DNA of 64,000 nt from Chlorobiota bacterium (GTDB taxonomy: Bacteria; Bacteroidota; Bacteroidia; Bacteroidales; F082), in the NCBI GenBank assembly GCA_013151215.1, contig JAADIS010000003.1:19477-83476 (forward strand). The letters run 5' to 3'. A program made the position numbers and the translations under genes. Shown in pieces: positions 20,671 through 29,570 of the stretch. The notes beneath the pieces are model-generated. The model had not been told where the DNA came from, ran no database searches, and was given only the letters and a program-made list of their open reading frames with translations. How positions within the stretch are numbered: the first letter of the stretch is position 1; every line of letters begins with the position of its first letter.

Positions 20671-23600
20671 TGGTTGGGAAGATGCGCATATTGCTTGTTT
20701 TTTGCCCGTTGATCATAGCGGCGGGGGCAATGGGGCAGCGTAAGCTGCTTTTTAAGGAAACCGCAATAAAGGATATCCAAACAAAATTTATTAACCTTAA
20801 CACTTCTGACGGCCTAAGCAATGATGCTGTTACCGATATACTCCAGGATGAGAAAGGCTTGATGTGGATATGCACGCTTGATGGCATTAATTCATACGAC
20901 GGCTCTGTTTTTACCAACTACTATCATGTTGAAGGTGACAGCCTTAGCCCGCAGTCGAACGAAGTTTACTGTGTTGAGGAGGATGAAAGCGGGAATCTGT
21001 TTTTCGGGACGGAGAAGGGCTTGTGCAAATATTCGCCCTATTCCGATAATTTTGTTCAAATCGACTTGAAGGGCAGTTCCTATTCGAATAAGTCGGCTTA
21101 TATCAGGCAGTTGAGGAGCAACGGAAAGGGCGGTTTGTGGATTGAGGTCCTGGAAGGTGCTTTGTTGCTGTATAATATCGAAAACGACTCTGTCGAAAAA
21201 GTGTTCAGCCATAATGCGACCCAGCAGCCTTATTATCATTATCACACTATTTATTACGATAGTGATTCAACCTTATGGGTAGGGGGAAGGGGCTTGGATC
21301 CGCTATTTCTGAAAAAAGGCAGCAACTTGCTGGAGACAATCAGAAATGATGAACTTGACCCGGACAAAAAAAGGGAAAATGACGTTGCTTGTTTTTATGA
21401 GGACAGCAGGGGCGATTTTTGGGTGAGCGCCCTCGACGGGGTTTATCTGCTGAACAGGGAATCCCTGGTATATACGAAATTTATGAGAACCTCGACCTGG
21501 GATATTGTTGAGGATAACGAGAGTAATATCTGGTTCGCAGGCGGTAGCGGCATCTTTAAGTATATGCCGAGCGCTAATCAAATGGTTTGGTTCGCAAAAG
21601 ATAAGGACAATCCAGCCTCGCTTGCCTCCAACAGCGTCTTAAAAATTTATGAGGATTACCACAATAATTTGTGGTTTGCGACAAATAATGGTATAAGTAT
21701 ATATAGTCCAAGCGCTTACCCTTTTGGTACTTACTCGCACATACCCGGTATCGCACAAAGTCCGCAAGGGGTTGTGGTAACTGCTGTCGCCGAAGATAAA
21801 AAGGGTAATTTATGGATTGGATATGAGGAAAATGGCCTGGATTATTTTATGCTTCGCGACAGGCAGTTCGATCACTATCAAAAAACCAGGGATGGCCTGT
21901 CGGCCAATGAGGTATCAAGCCTTTATGTTGATAAGTACGATATGCTTTGGATTGCCTTGTGGCGGGGTGTGGGCTTCAATTCGTTGAACCTTGCCAATGG
22001 AAAGTTCACCTTGTACACTTACGACAAGACTAGTTCCAAATTTGATTGGTATAACGATTTTATAGAAGATGATTCAGGCAATTTTTATCTTGGGTTTTGG
22101 GGTAGTGAGGGATTAACGCTTTTTGATAGAAAAAAGGGAAGGTTCATAAAAACCCTTAAGCATAAATTCCCTCGCCTGCAGCAATCAAGGTTGATAACTC
22201 GATTGTTAAAGGATAATAAGGGAAATATCTGGTTTGGGACTTCAAAGGGAGGCTTATATGTTTACGATCCTATCAGCGATACTTCAAGGGCGTATTTTGC
22301 TGATATTGATGATAATAGAGGCCTGTTGTCGAATTCTGTCAACGATTTGTGCATGGATAACGACGACGAAATCTGGTTAATAGGAAATAGTTTGCAAAGG
22401 TATATTCCCGAAAATGATTCATTTGTGTCGTATGGAGCGGGTTATGGGCTTGGTAGCACCAAGCTAGTTTCCTTGCTGCCCGATAATTTGGGCAATATCT
22501 GGGTCGCTTCGGCTGATAAAGGTTTGTTTAAGTTTAATAAACACGATGAGAGCTTTATGAGGTTTACCGAAGATGCAGGTCTGCAGTCGAACAAGTTCTC
22601 AAAAGCAAGGTTGAAGCTGTCAACAGGTGATTTGTTTTTCGGAGGTTCGAAGGGGTTTAATTTGTTTAGCCCGGGATTCATCATTAGCAGGTCGATTATA
22701 CCAAAGCCGTTTTTCGGGAACCTTTATGTTAACTATAATAAGACCTTTCCTAGTTTGAATGACCGAGGCAGCCTGGTGTTTTCCTCCGATGTTAATAATA
22801 TCAAGATAGAATTAAGATCTACCGATGCGGTTAAGCCCGAACGCTACTATTATCAATGCATGCTTGTGGGCTACGATGCCGATTGGGTGGACGTTGACCG
22901 TAAATATCGGGAAGTCAGTTATTCATTTATTCCGGCAGGCCGTTACACTTTTAAGTATAGGATGGGCGACGGCAGCAGCTGGTCGGACAGGGTTGCCGAG
23001 TGCAGCCTTGTGTTTAGAGAGCCTTTTTATAAGTCGTGGTGGTTCGGCCTCTTGGTGGCTTTAGCCCTGGCGGCAATACTTTTTGCTGTTGTTAAACAGC
23101 GTCTGTTCGACTTAAACCAAAAGCACAATAATCTGGAGCTGGAACAACGTTTGTTCCGTTTGCAGATGAACCCGCACTTCATTTTCAACGCCTTGTTGGC
23201 AATACAGAATTTTGTTTTTAAAAAGGACGTGAAGGAAGCCGGCTTGTACATATCTGATTTCGCCAAGCTATATAGGCTGATACTCGACAACAGCCGCAGC
23301 GAGTTTGTGCTTTTCGAAAAAGAAGTGGAAACTTTGAACCTGTACCTGAGGCTTCAATCGCTGCGCTATGAAAATAAATTCGATTTTATAATAGATGTCG
23401 ATGAAAACATCGAAAGCGATATGTTTATGATTCCGCCAATGCTCGCCCAACCGATTATCGAAAATGCCGTGGAGCATGGTATTTTTAAGAAACAAAGCAA
23501 GGGCTATATCAATATCAAATATATATTGTCGGATAAGGTGATTTATTTTGAAGTCGTCGATGACGGGATTGGGCTGACTGCTTCAAAAGATTCCGTAAAA

Positions 23601-23774
23601 TATACTGAGCATAAATCCTCGGCCCTAGATATCACGCAGCGCAGATTAAGGGTCCTGGCAAAGAAATACTCCTTCAGCCCAAATTTTGTATTGGAGGAAC
23701 TAATTGAGGATAAAGTTGTTAATGGTACAAAGGTAAGTTTTAACCTGCCTTATAAATACTTGTATGCAACATAA
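20667..23774 (+). CDS. Propeller-sensor LytS-type histidine kinase (periplasmic beta-propeller repeats, Y_Y_Y domain, TM, His_kinase); likely start ATG 20670
   Basis: Repeated 'GNIWFGTSKGGLYVYD'-type blades; RLFRLQMNPHFIFNALLAIQNFVFK; PPMLAQPIIENAVEHGIF; DDGIGL. Confidence 0.92.
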   Translation: MMVGKMRILLVFCPLIIAAGAMGQRKLLFKETAIKDIQTKFINLNTSDGLSNDAVTDILQDEKGLMWICTLDGINSYDGSVFTNYYHVEGDSLSPQSNEVYCVEEDESGNLFFGTEKGLCKYSPYSDNFVQIDLKGSSYSNKSAYIRQLRSNGKGGLWIEVLEGALLLYNIENDSVEKVFSHNATQQPYYHYHTIYYDSDSTLWVGGRGLDPLFLKKGSNLLETIRNDELDPDKKRENDVACFYEDSRGDFWVSALDGVYLLNRESLVYTKFMRTSTWDIVEDNESNIWFAGGSGIFKYMPSANQMVWFAKDKDNPASLASNSVLKIYEDYHNNLWFATNNGISIYSPSAYPFGTYSHIPGIAQSPQGVVVTAVAEDKKGNLWIGYEENGLDYFMLRDRQFDHYQKTRDGLSANEVSSLYVDKYDMLWIALWRGVGFNSLNLANGKFTLYTYDKTSSKFDWYNDFIEDDSGNFYLGFWGSEGLTLFDRKKGRFIKTLKHKFPRLQQSRLITRLLKDNKGNIWFGTSKGGLYVYDPISDTSRAYFADIDDNRGLLSNSVNDLCMDNDDEIWLIGNSLQRYIPENDSFVSYGAGYGLGSTKLVSLLPDNLGNIWVASADKGLFKFNKHDESFMRFTEDAGLQSNKFSKARLKLSTGDLFFGGSKGFNLFSPGFIISRSIIPKPFFGNLYVNYNKTFPSLNDRGSLVFSSDVNNIKIELRSTDAVKPERYYYQCMLVGYDADWVDVDRKYREVSYSFIPAGRYTFKYRMGDGSSWSDRVAECSLVFREPFYKSWWFGLLVALALAAILFAVVKQRLFDLNQKHNNLELEQRLFRLQMNPHFIFNALLAIQNFVFKKDVKEAGLYISDFAKLYRLILDNSRSEFVLFEKEVETLNLYLRLQSLRYENKFDFIIDVDENIESDMFMIPPMLAQPIIENAVEHGIFKKQSKGYINIKYILSDKVIYFEVVDDGIGLTASKDSVKYTEHKSSALDITQRRLRVLAKKYSFSPNFVLEELIEDKVVNGTKVSFNLPYKYLYAT

Positions 23775-23788
23775 TTTAATTATAAGAT

Positions 23789-24541
23789 ATGATTAGGACA
23801 GTTATTATCGATGATGAACCAAATGCGAGGCAGCTTATCGCAAACGTATTGGAATTGTATTGTGAAAACGTGGAACTTGTCGGTCAGGCAGAGAGTGTTG
23901 ACACCGGCTTGGGGCTAATCAATAAACTTAAGCCCGAATTGGTCCTGCTCGATATCCAGATGCCCGACGGCAGTGGTTTCGATTTATTAAGGAAAATAGA
24001 GAATATTGACTTTAAGTTTATTTTCATTACCGCTCATCAGCAATATGCGATTAAAGCGATAAAACTGAGCGCTTTGGACTATGTTCTAAAACCCATTAAC
24101 ACCAACGAGTTGATCGATGCGATTGAAAAGGCTGAGCTGAGTCATGAGAATGCTGATGAAATAAGGACAAAACTAGATAATTTCCAGAACAATATAAATA
24201 GCAACAATCCCGATAAGCGCATCAGCATCAATACAACTGATTCGGTTTATAGTATCCGCATAAACGATATATTATATTGCAAATCGGATAAGAACTATAC
24301 TGAGCTATTTCTTTTAAACAAAGGTAAATTATTGATATCCAAAACATTAAAAGAATTCGAGCATTTGCTTGCCGACTATGGTTTTTATAGGGCGCACCAA
24401 TCCTATTTAGTGAATATGAAATTCGTGAACCGGTTTGCGAAAATGGGACTGGGCGGTAAGGCTGTGCTCGACAATGATGTGAAAATACCTGTTTCCTCCC
24501 GCAAAAGGGAAGGATTCCTGAGGTATATGGAAAATATGTGA
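23789..24541 (+). CDS. LytTR-family response regulator
   Basis: VIIDDEPNAR, VLLDIQMPDGSGFDLL, C-terminal LytTR INDILYCKSDKNYTELFLLNKGKLLISKTLKEFEHLL. Confidence 0.95.
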   Translation: MIRTVIIDDEPNARQLIANVLELYCENVELVGQAESVDTGLGLINKLKPELVLLDIQMPDGSGFDLLRKIENIDFKFIFITAHQQYAIKAIKLSALDYVLKPINTNELIDAIEKAELSHENADEIRTKLDNFQNNINSNNPDKRISINTTDSVYSIRINDILYCKSDKNYTELFLLNKGKLLISKTLKEFEHLLADYGFYRAHQSYLVNMKFVNRFAKMGLGGKAVLDNDVKIPVSSRKREGFLRYMENM

Positions 24542-24701
24542 TCCTAAACCGGCTTTCTCCTGCTATCGTATTTTAGTTTAACCTAAACGTTTGTTAAATA
24601 AACCCTAACGTATCTATATTAAATTCTGCCATCAAGCTTGTTTGTAAGTAATTTAGCTTGAAAATTATTACTAATCGGTTTGATTTGGCTCAAACACAAA
24701 A

Positions 24702-25121
24702 ATGAAAATTATGAGATTAAAAAGTATTTTTAAATTAATCGCGATTGCGCTGGTAAGCGTAACAATGATCTACGGGTCTTGTAATAAAACTGAAGATCCC
24801 GTTGCGCCGGCACCGTATTTGCCGGGATTCAACGCAACTTCCATATCCGGTAACGTTGGTGGAGTGGAGGTTATCGAGTTTGCAATTGTTTGTACAACAG
24901 ATGATGTAAACATCACAAAAATCGAAGTTCATGCGCCTGACGGAAGTACTTATACTTATACTGGTGGCTTGTTTGTAAGAAACCAGCAAATGTTAATCCC
25001 TGATACTTTTGTGAAGCTTTCCGGCAGCTGGACTTTTGCCATAACAGGATCGGTATCGGGTGGCACACATAATGCAGAAGGTTTTAATGCGTCGGCCACG
25101 GTAAGCGTTTCGGCAAAATAA
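24702..25121 (+). CDS. Small secreted lipoprotein, function unknown
   Basis: Signal peptide with lipobox VTMIYGSC; beta-rich remainder; own terminator. Confidence 0.7.
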   Translation: MKIMRLKSIFKLIAIALVSVTMIYGSCNKTEDPVAPAPYLPGFNATSISGNVGGVEVIEFAIVCTTDDVNITKIEVHAPDGSTYTYTGGLFVRNQQMLIPDTFVKLSGSWTFAITGSVSGGTHNAEGFNASATVSVSAK

Positions 25122-25190
25122 ATTTCCCCCGGGGAAACTGATTAATTGATTCTTCATATTTTTATATTGGACCTGATAAGTTATTCAGGG

Positions 25191-25222
25191 AAAAAGCCAC
25201 TTTGATATGGTGGCTTTTTTTA
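25191..25222 (+). terminator. Rho-independent terminator after the lipoprotein gene
   Basis: AAAAAGCCAC-tttgatatg-GTGGCTTTTTTTA. Confidence 0.8.
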
Positions 25223-25542
25223 TGCCACGTCTTTCCGTTCTTGGGTCTTTGATTTTGCACCTTGCTTTTTTTGAATTGTTCCAATGGACATGTTGGGGGA
25301 TCCGCTCAGCAGTTTGGTGATCGCATCCGGGCAAGCATTCTTGGCTTATGCGTCCTTTCACCTTTTAAGGGTAGGAGGGCGCATATTGTCTTTGTCGAAT
25401 AGAGGGGATATGAATTCATGAAAGGCGATACCTGTCTAATAGACAGTCCCCTTCTTCTAAGCATAATTTGTCGTTGCTTTATTTTCATTCCCCATTGTTT
25501 CACAATAATGTTAATATTCAAGGAATAAATTACCGACTTGTG

Positions 25543-25853
25543 TACAAATGTAACCCAACCAAAGTATATGTCTGAGCATCAAACTCATAGCAATAGAACC
25601 GTTTTGATATCGGATATCAGGATGTTTACAAATGTATATACATTTGTAAACAATGAAGAATTTGGTAAATACTTGATATAATAATCACATAACCAGACTT
25701 ATAATTATCAATATATCAAATACACTTTAAAATATCGGCATAAATGCTATAAAAATTTGATGAATATAATTTGCGATAGAAGTATATGAATATCAATGTA
25801 ATATGATAATAAATCAGAATTATAGTTTAAATAATTGCATTGTTACATTTGTA
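25543..25853. promoter_or_regulatory. Cluster of repeated operator-like 10-mers upstream of the XRE gene
   Basis: TACAAATGTA at 25543-25552 and 25627-25636; reverse complement TACATTTGTA at 25639-25648 and 25844-25853; two of these form the perfect 28-bp palindrome 25624-25651. Confidence 0.6.
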
Positions 25854-25901
25854 ATCACCATATTTTTTTCATTGGTGTTTACACCTGAATACTATTTTGT
25901 T

Positions 25902-25909
25902 TAATTTTG
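25902..25909 (+). promoter_or_regulatory. Putative -7 element of the XRE gene promoter
   Basis: TAATTTTG matches TAnnTTTG, 20 nt before ATG 25929; imperfect inverted repeat GGTGTTTACACC at 25874-25885 lies about where the -33 element should be. Confidence 0.45.
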
Positions 25910-25928
25910 TATATCAAACATAGCTGTT

Positions 25929-26396
25929 ATGATACAGAGAATAAAAAGTTTTATCGAGAACCAAAACCTGAGCTCCTCGGGATTTGCGAACGAGATCGGT
26001 GTTCAGCGTTCTTCTGTTTCACATATCTTATCGGGCAGGAATAAACCTAGCCTGGATTTTATTTTAAAGTTTAAGGAGCATTATCCCGACTTAAATTTCG
26101 AGTGGTTGTTGACGGGCAAGGGGGGCATGTTCGTCCAGAAAGAAAAAGTTGCCGGGACCGATAAGCCTGGAGGCAAGCGAAAAGCTGCTGTCAAAGAAAC
26201 CGGGGAAAATGAATTATCCTTGTTTGCCGATGAGCAAAGACCGTTCAGTGAAACAAAACAGACTTCCCCTGACATGCCTGGCGTGGTAAAAGACGAGGAA
26301 ATGGCTTATTATGGGAAAACAAATGTATCGAAGAAGATTAAAAAGATTATTTTACTTTATCAGGACAATAGCTTTGAGGAATTCAAGCCTGAATAA
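25929..26396 (+). CDS. XRE-family helix-turn-helix regulator
   Basis: MIQRIKSFIENQNLSSSGFANEIGVQRSSVSHILSGRNKPSLDFILKFKEHYPDLNFEWLLTGKGGMF. Confidence 0.9.
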   Translation: MIQRIKSFIENQNLSSSGFANEIGVQRSSVSHILSGRNKPSLDFILKFKEHYPDLNFEWLLTGKGGMFVQKEKVAGTDKPGGKRKAAVKETGENELSLFADEQRPFSETKQTSPDMPGVVKDEEMAYYGKTNVSKKIKKIILLYQDNSFEEFKPE

Positions 26397-26402
26397 TGCA
26401 AT

Positions 26403-26438
26403 AAAAAAGGCTGCCTTTCGAAAAAGGCAGCCTTTTTT
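26403..26438. terminator. Bidirectional terminator between convergent XRE and ndk genes
   Basis: AAAAAAGGCTGCCTTT-cgaa-AAAGGCAGCCTTTTTT. Confidence 0.9.
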
Positions 26439-26455
26439 GATTTTTAACGGCCGGA

Positions 26456-26875
26456 TTAGAACATCTCCCTTTGTGAGAAGAAGAAATTTGCTTCGATTCT
26501 TGCGTTGTCATCGCTGTCGGATCCATGAACTGCATTGGCTTCTATTGAAGTAGCATATAGTTTGCGGATGGTTCCCTCTGCCGCGTCGGCAGGATTGGTC
26601 GAGCCTATATATTCCCTATAGGCTTCAACAGCATTTTCTTTTTCAAGCACGGCAGCGACAATCGGCCCCGACGACATAAAGGACACTAAGTCGTTGTAAA
26701 AGGGGCGTTCTTTGTGAACCGCATAAAATTTTCTCGCATCACTTTTTGTTAAGCGTGTGAATTTAAGGGCTTTAACCAAAAAGCCGCCCTCGATAATCTT
26801 GGCGATTATGTTTCCCATATTGCCGTCAGCAACAGCCTTGGGCTTAATCATCGTAAAAGTTATGTTTCCTGACAT
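26456..26875 (-). CDS. ndk: Nucleoside diphosphate kinase
   Basis: [46 protein letters not shown] (NxxHGSD active site motif). Confidence 0.95.
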   Translation of the reverse strand: MSGNITFTMIKPKAVADGNMGNIIAKIIEGGFLVKALKFTRLTKSDARKFYAVHKERPFYNDLVSFMSSGPIVAAVLEKENAVEAYREYIGSTNPADAAEGTIRKLYATSIEANAVHGSDSDDNARIEANFFFSQREMF

Positions 26876-26950
26876 AGTTAATGTTAATTAAAATTTTCGC
26901 AAAAATACATGTTATTTTTATCTTTGCCACTTCTAATTTTACAAAATGCA

Positions 26951-27994
26951 ATGTTGACGAAACAACAACTTGACGAAATCAACGGTTTTATCAGTGATGG
27001 GAATAAGATCGTTATAACAACTCATACAAACCCTGATGGCGATGCTGTTGGGTCTTCACTGGCCGTTTACCATTATTTAATGGAAAAAGGTGCTGAGGTA
27101 ACTTCAATAGTGCCTAATAAGTTTCCGGGTTTTTATAACTGGTTATCGGCGAGTAACGAGATAATCGTTTTTGAGACCGAGGCGAAAAAAGCGAAAAAGG
27201 CCCTGTTGGGGGCTGATCTGATCTTCTGTTTGGATTATAATGCCGTCCACAGGCTTGGGGCCATGGCTGATTTGCTCAGGACGGCCAAAGGAAAAAAAAT
27301 CCTTATCGACCATCATGTTTCCCCTGAGCTTGAAAGCTTCGATTACGTTTTGTCGGATATTAACACCTCTTCGACAGGTGAGCTGGTGTATGATTTTATT
27401 GTTGCCTTGGGGGATGAGGAATTGATCGACTCGAAGGTCGCGGAATGTCTTTACACCTGTATTATAACGGATACCGGCTCTTTTAGCCATTCGTGCAACA
27501 ACCCTAAAACTTATGAGGTGATGGCAAAGCTTGTGCGCAAAGGCATCGATGCGCGAAGGCTGCATGGTCTTATATATGACACATTTTCTGAAAACCGCCT
27601 GCGCTTGTTGGGTTTTGCCATAAACGACAGAATGCTGGTCTGGGAGGAGCTTAAAACGGCACTTATTTACCTCACTAAAGATGATTTAAAAAAATATAAC
27701 TATCAAGTTGGTGATACTGAGGGAGTTGTTAACTTTGCCCTATCGATGGAAAAAGTAAATTTGGCAGTGTTGGTTACCGAAAAAGATAAAAAAATACGAT
27801 TAAGCTTCCGCTCGAAGGGGGATTTTTCCGTGAACGACCTTGCCCGTGAGCATTTCAACGGAGGAGGGCACCGCAATGCCGCCGGTGGTAACCTGAACCT
27901 GCCCATCATGGATGTTATCGACAAGATAAGGTCGGTCTTGGGCAATTACCGAACAGAGCTGAACTCTAATAACGTAAGCACTGATGCGGTTTAG
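26951..27994 (+). CDS. DHH/DHHA1 phosphoesterase (NrnA-like oligoribonuclease/pAp phosphatase)
   Basis: TTHTNPDGDAVGSSLAVYHYL, LIDHHVSPE, GGGHRNAAGGNL; start at 26951 preferred over supplied 26909, which precedes the promoter box. Confidence 0.88.
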   Translation: MLTKQQLDEINGFISDGNKIVITTHTNPDGDAVGSSLAVYHYLMEKGAEVTSIVPNKFPGFYNWLSASNEIIVFETEAKKAKKALLGADLIFCLDYNAVHRLGAMADLLRTAKGKKILIDHHVSPELESFDYVLSDINTSSTGELVYDFIVALGDEELIDSKVAECLYTCIITDTGSFSHSCNNPKTYEVMAKLVRKGIDARRLHGLIYDTFSENRLRLLGFAINDRMLVWEELKTALIYLTKDDLKKYNYQVGDTEGVVNFALSMEKVNLAVLVTEKDKKIRLSFRSKGDFSVNDLAREHFNGGGHRNAAGGNLNLPIMDVIDKIRSVLGNYRTELNSNNVSTDAV

Positions 27995-28517
27995 TTTTAG
28001 AATGCTAATATTGGTTTTATCGATGGGTTTCATTTTTTCCTGTATAAATGAGGACGATAAGGGCGATGTTATTTATAAGCCAAGTGCCCGCGACAAGGAG
28101 CTGGCATTGTTGAAGGCCAATAAATATTTGTTGAAGCTTGAGAGCCAGGATATTGACAACTATGTGCGCAGGCATTCGTGGAATATGGTTTCGACTGGTT
28201 CCGGGCTCAGGCTCGGGATTGTGGAAAAGGGAAGTGGCAAGGCCATAAAAAAGGGCGAGCTGGTGAGGATGGACTATGAAACCCGATTGATAGACGGCAG
28301 CCTTGTTTATTCTTCGGAAAACGACGGAACGAAATCGTTTATTGTCGGGCATGGTGGCATCGAGTCAGGTTTGGAAGAAGCAGTGCTGTTGATGCACTAT
28401 GGCGATGAGGCAAATATCATTATTCCCTCTCACCTGGCTTTTGGTTTGTTAGGTGACCAAAAAAGTATACCTTCGCACGCAACTTTGATTTATAAGGTTA
28501 AAATATTGAACAATTAA
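27984..28517 (+). CDS. FKBP-type peptidyl-prolyl isomerase lipoprotein, one domain (GldI-like)
   Basis: Lipobox MGFIFSC; GSGKAIKKGELVRMDYETRLIDGSLVYSS...LAFGLLGDQKSIPSHATLIYKVKIL. Confidence 0.8.
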   Translation: MRFSFRMLILVLSMGFIFSCINEDDKGDVIYKPSARDKELALLKANKYLLKLESQDIDNYVRRHSWNMVSTGSGLRLGIVEKGSGKAIKKGELVRMDYETRLIDGSLVYSSENDGTKSFIVGHGGIESGLEEAVLLMHYGDEANIIIPSHLAFGLLGDQKSIPSHATLIYKVKILNN

Positions 28518-28591
28518 AATAATAATAGTAGTTTGGGTTGTAAGGCTTTGTAAACCAGCATATTGCAATTCAACAATTAAAATTTAAGGTA

Positions 28592-29464
28592 ATGAAAAAA
28601 ATAGTTTTAGGATTAATGGTAATGGGAGTTATTGCTATTTTAATCTCTTCATGTGGGGATAATGGCGAATCAAAAACTACCAAGAGTGGGCTTAAGTACA
28701 AATTTTATGAGACAAACAATGATGGGCGCATCCCGGTTAAAGGCGATATCATTGAGGTCAATATGAGTTATCAAACTCCCGATACTGTCTTGTTTGACAG
28801 TAAAACAATGCCGAAGCCCTTAGTTATGCGTTTGGACGAATCTGTTTTCAAAGGTGATTTATACGAAGGAATTTATTTGATGCACGAAGGCGACAGCGCT
28901 TCTTTTTCTTGTAATACCGACTCTGTTTTCATGAAGCTTTTCCGTCAGAAAGTAACGCCACCTCAATTCGATTCGGTTGATTATATAACATTCAACATCA
29001 AGCTGTTGAGCGTTAAGTCGCAGGATGAGCTTAAGAAAGAGCAAGAAGCCGGGAACAAGGCCGCACAGGAGAGCGAGAAGGCGGGTCTGGATAAATATCT
29101 GGCCGATAACAATATAACTGCCACACCTACCGAAACGGGCTTGATCTTTATCGAAACTCAAAAGGGGAACGGCGAGAAGCCCCAAAAAGGAGATAAGGTA
29201 AAAGTTCATTATACAGGTTATTTATTGGACGGAACAAAATTCGATAGTTCGCTGGACCGCGGCAAGCCTTTTGAATTCGAGCTAGGTGCCGGCCAAGTTA
29301 TCAAAGGCTGGGACGAAGGTCTTGCCCTTATGGACGTAGGCAGCAAGGCCACACTTATCATTCCATCAGCAATTGCCTATGGGCCAAGAGGCGCCGGCGG
29401 CATGATACCTCCTTATTCAACTCTTAAATTCGATGTCGAGCTTTTAGGCATCGACAAGAAATAA
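28592..29464 (+). CDS. FKBP-type peptidyl-prolyl isomerase lipoprotein, two domains (first divergent)
   Basis: Lipobox ILISSC; canonical C-terminal [69 protein letters not shown]. Confidence 0.9.
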   Translation: MKKIVLGLMVMGVIAILISSCGDNGESKTTKSGLKYKFYETNNDGRIPVKGDIIEVNMSYQTPDTVLFDSKTMPKPLVMRLDESVFKGDLYEGIYLMHEGDSASFSCNTDSVFMKLFRQKVTPPQFDSVDYITFNIKLLSVKSQDELKKEQEAGNKAAQESEKAGLDKYLADNNITATPTETGLIFIETQKGNGEKPQKGDKVKVHYTGYLLDGTKFDSSLDRGKPFEFELGAGQVIKGWDEGLALMDVGSKATLIIPSAIAYGPRGAGGMIPPYSTLKFDVELLGIDKK

Positions 29465-29570
29465 TCGGTTCTTAATGAATGAGTCGTTGGTTATGTTAAT
29501 GATGATCAGCGGCTTTTTCATGTTTTGGTTTCTTGTTGTGTTTTAATGGCACTAGCAATCTTTTAATCTT

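Noticed and set aside
25306-25521. 71-aa minus ORF plus an adjacent coding-like stretch (ITKLLSGSPNMSIGTIQKKQGAKSKTQERKDVA) on the minus strand
   Set aside because: No recognisable family and no supporting signals; could be a gene remnant but not enough to call.
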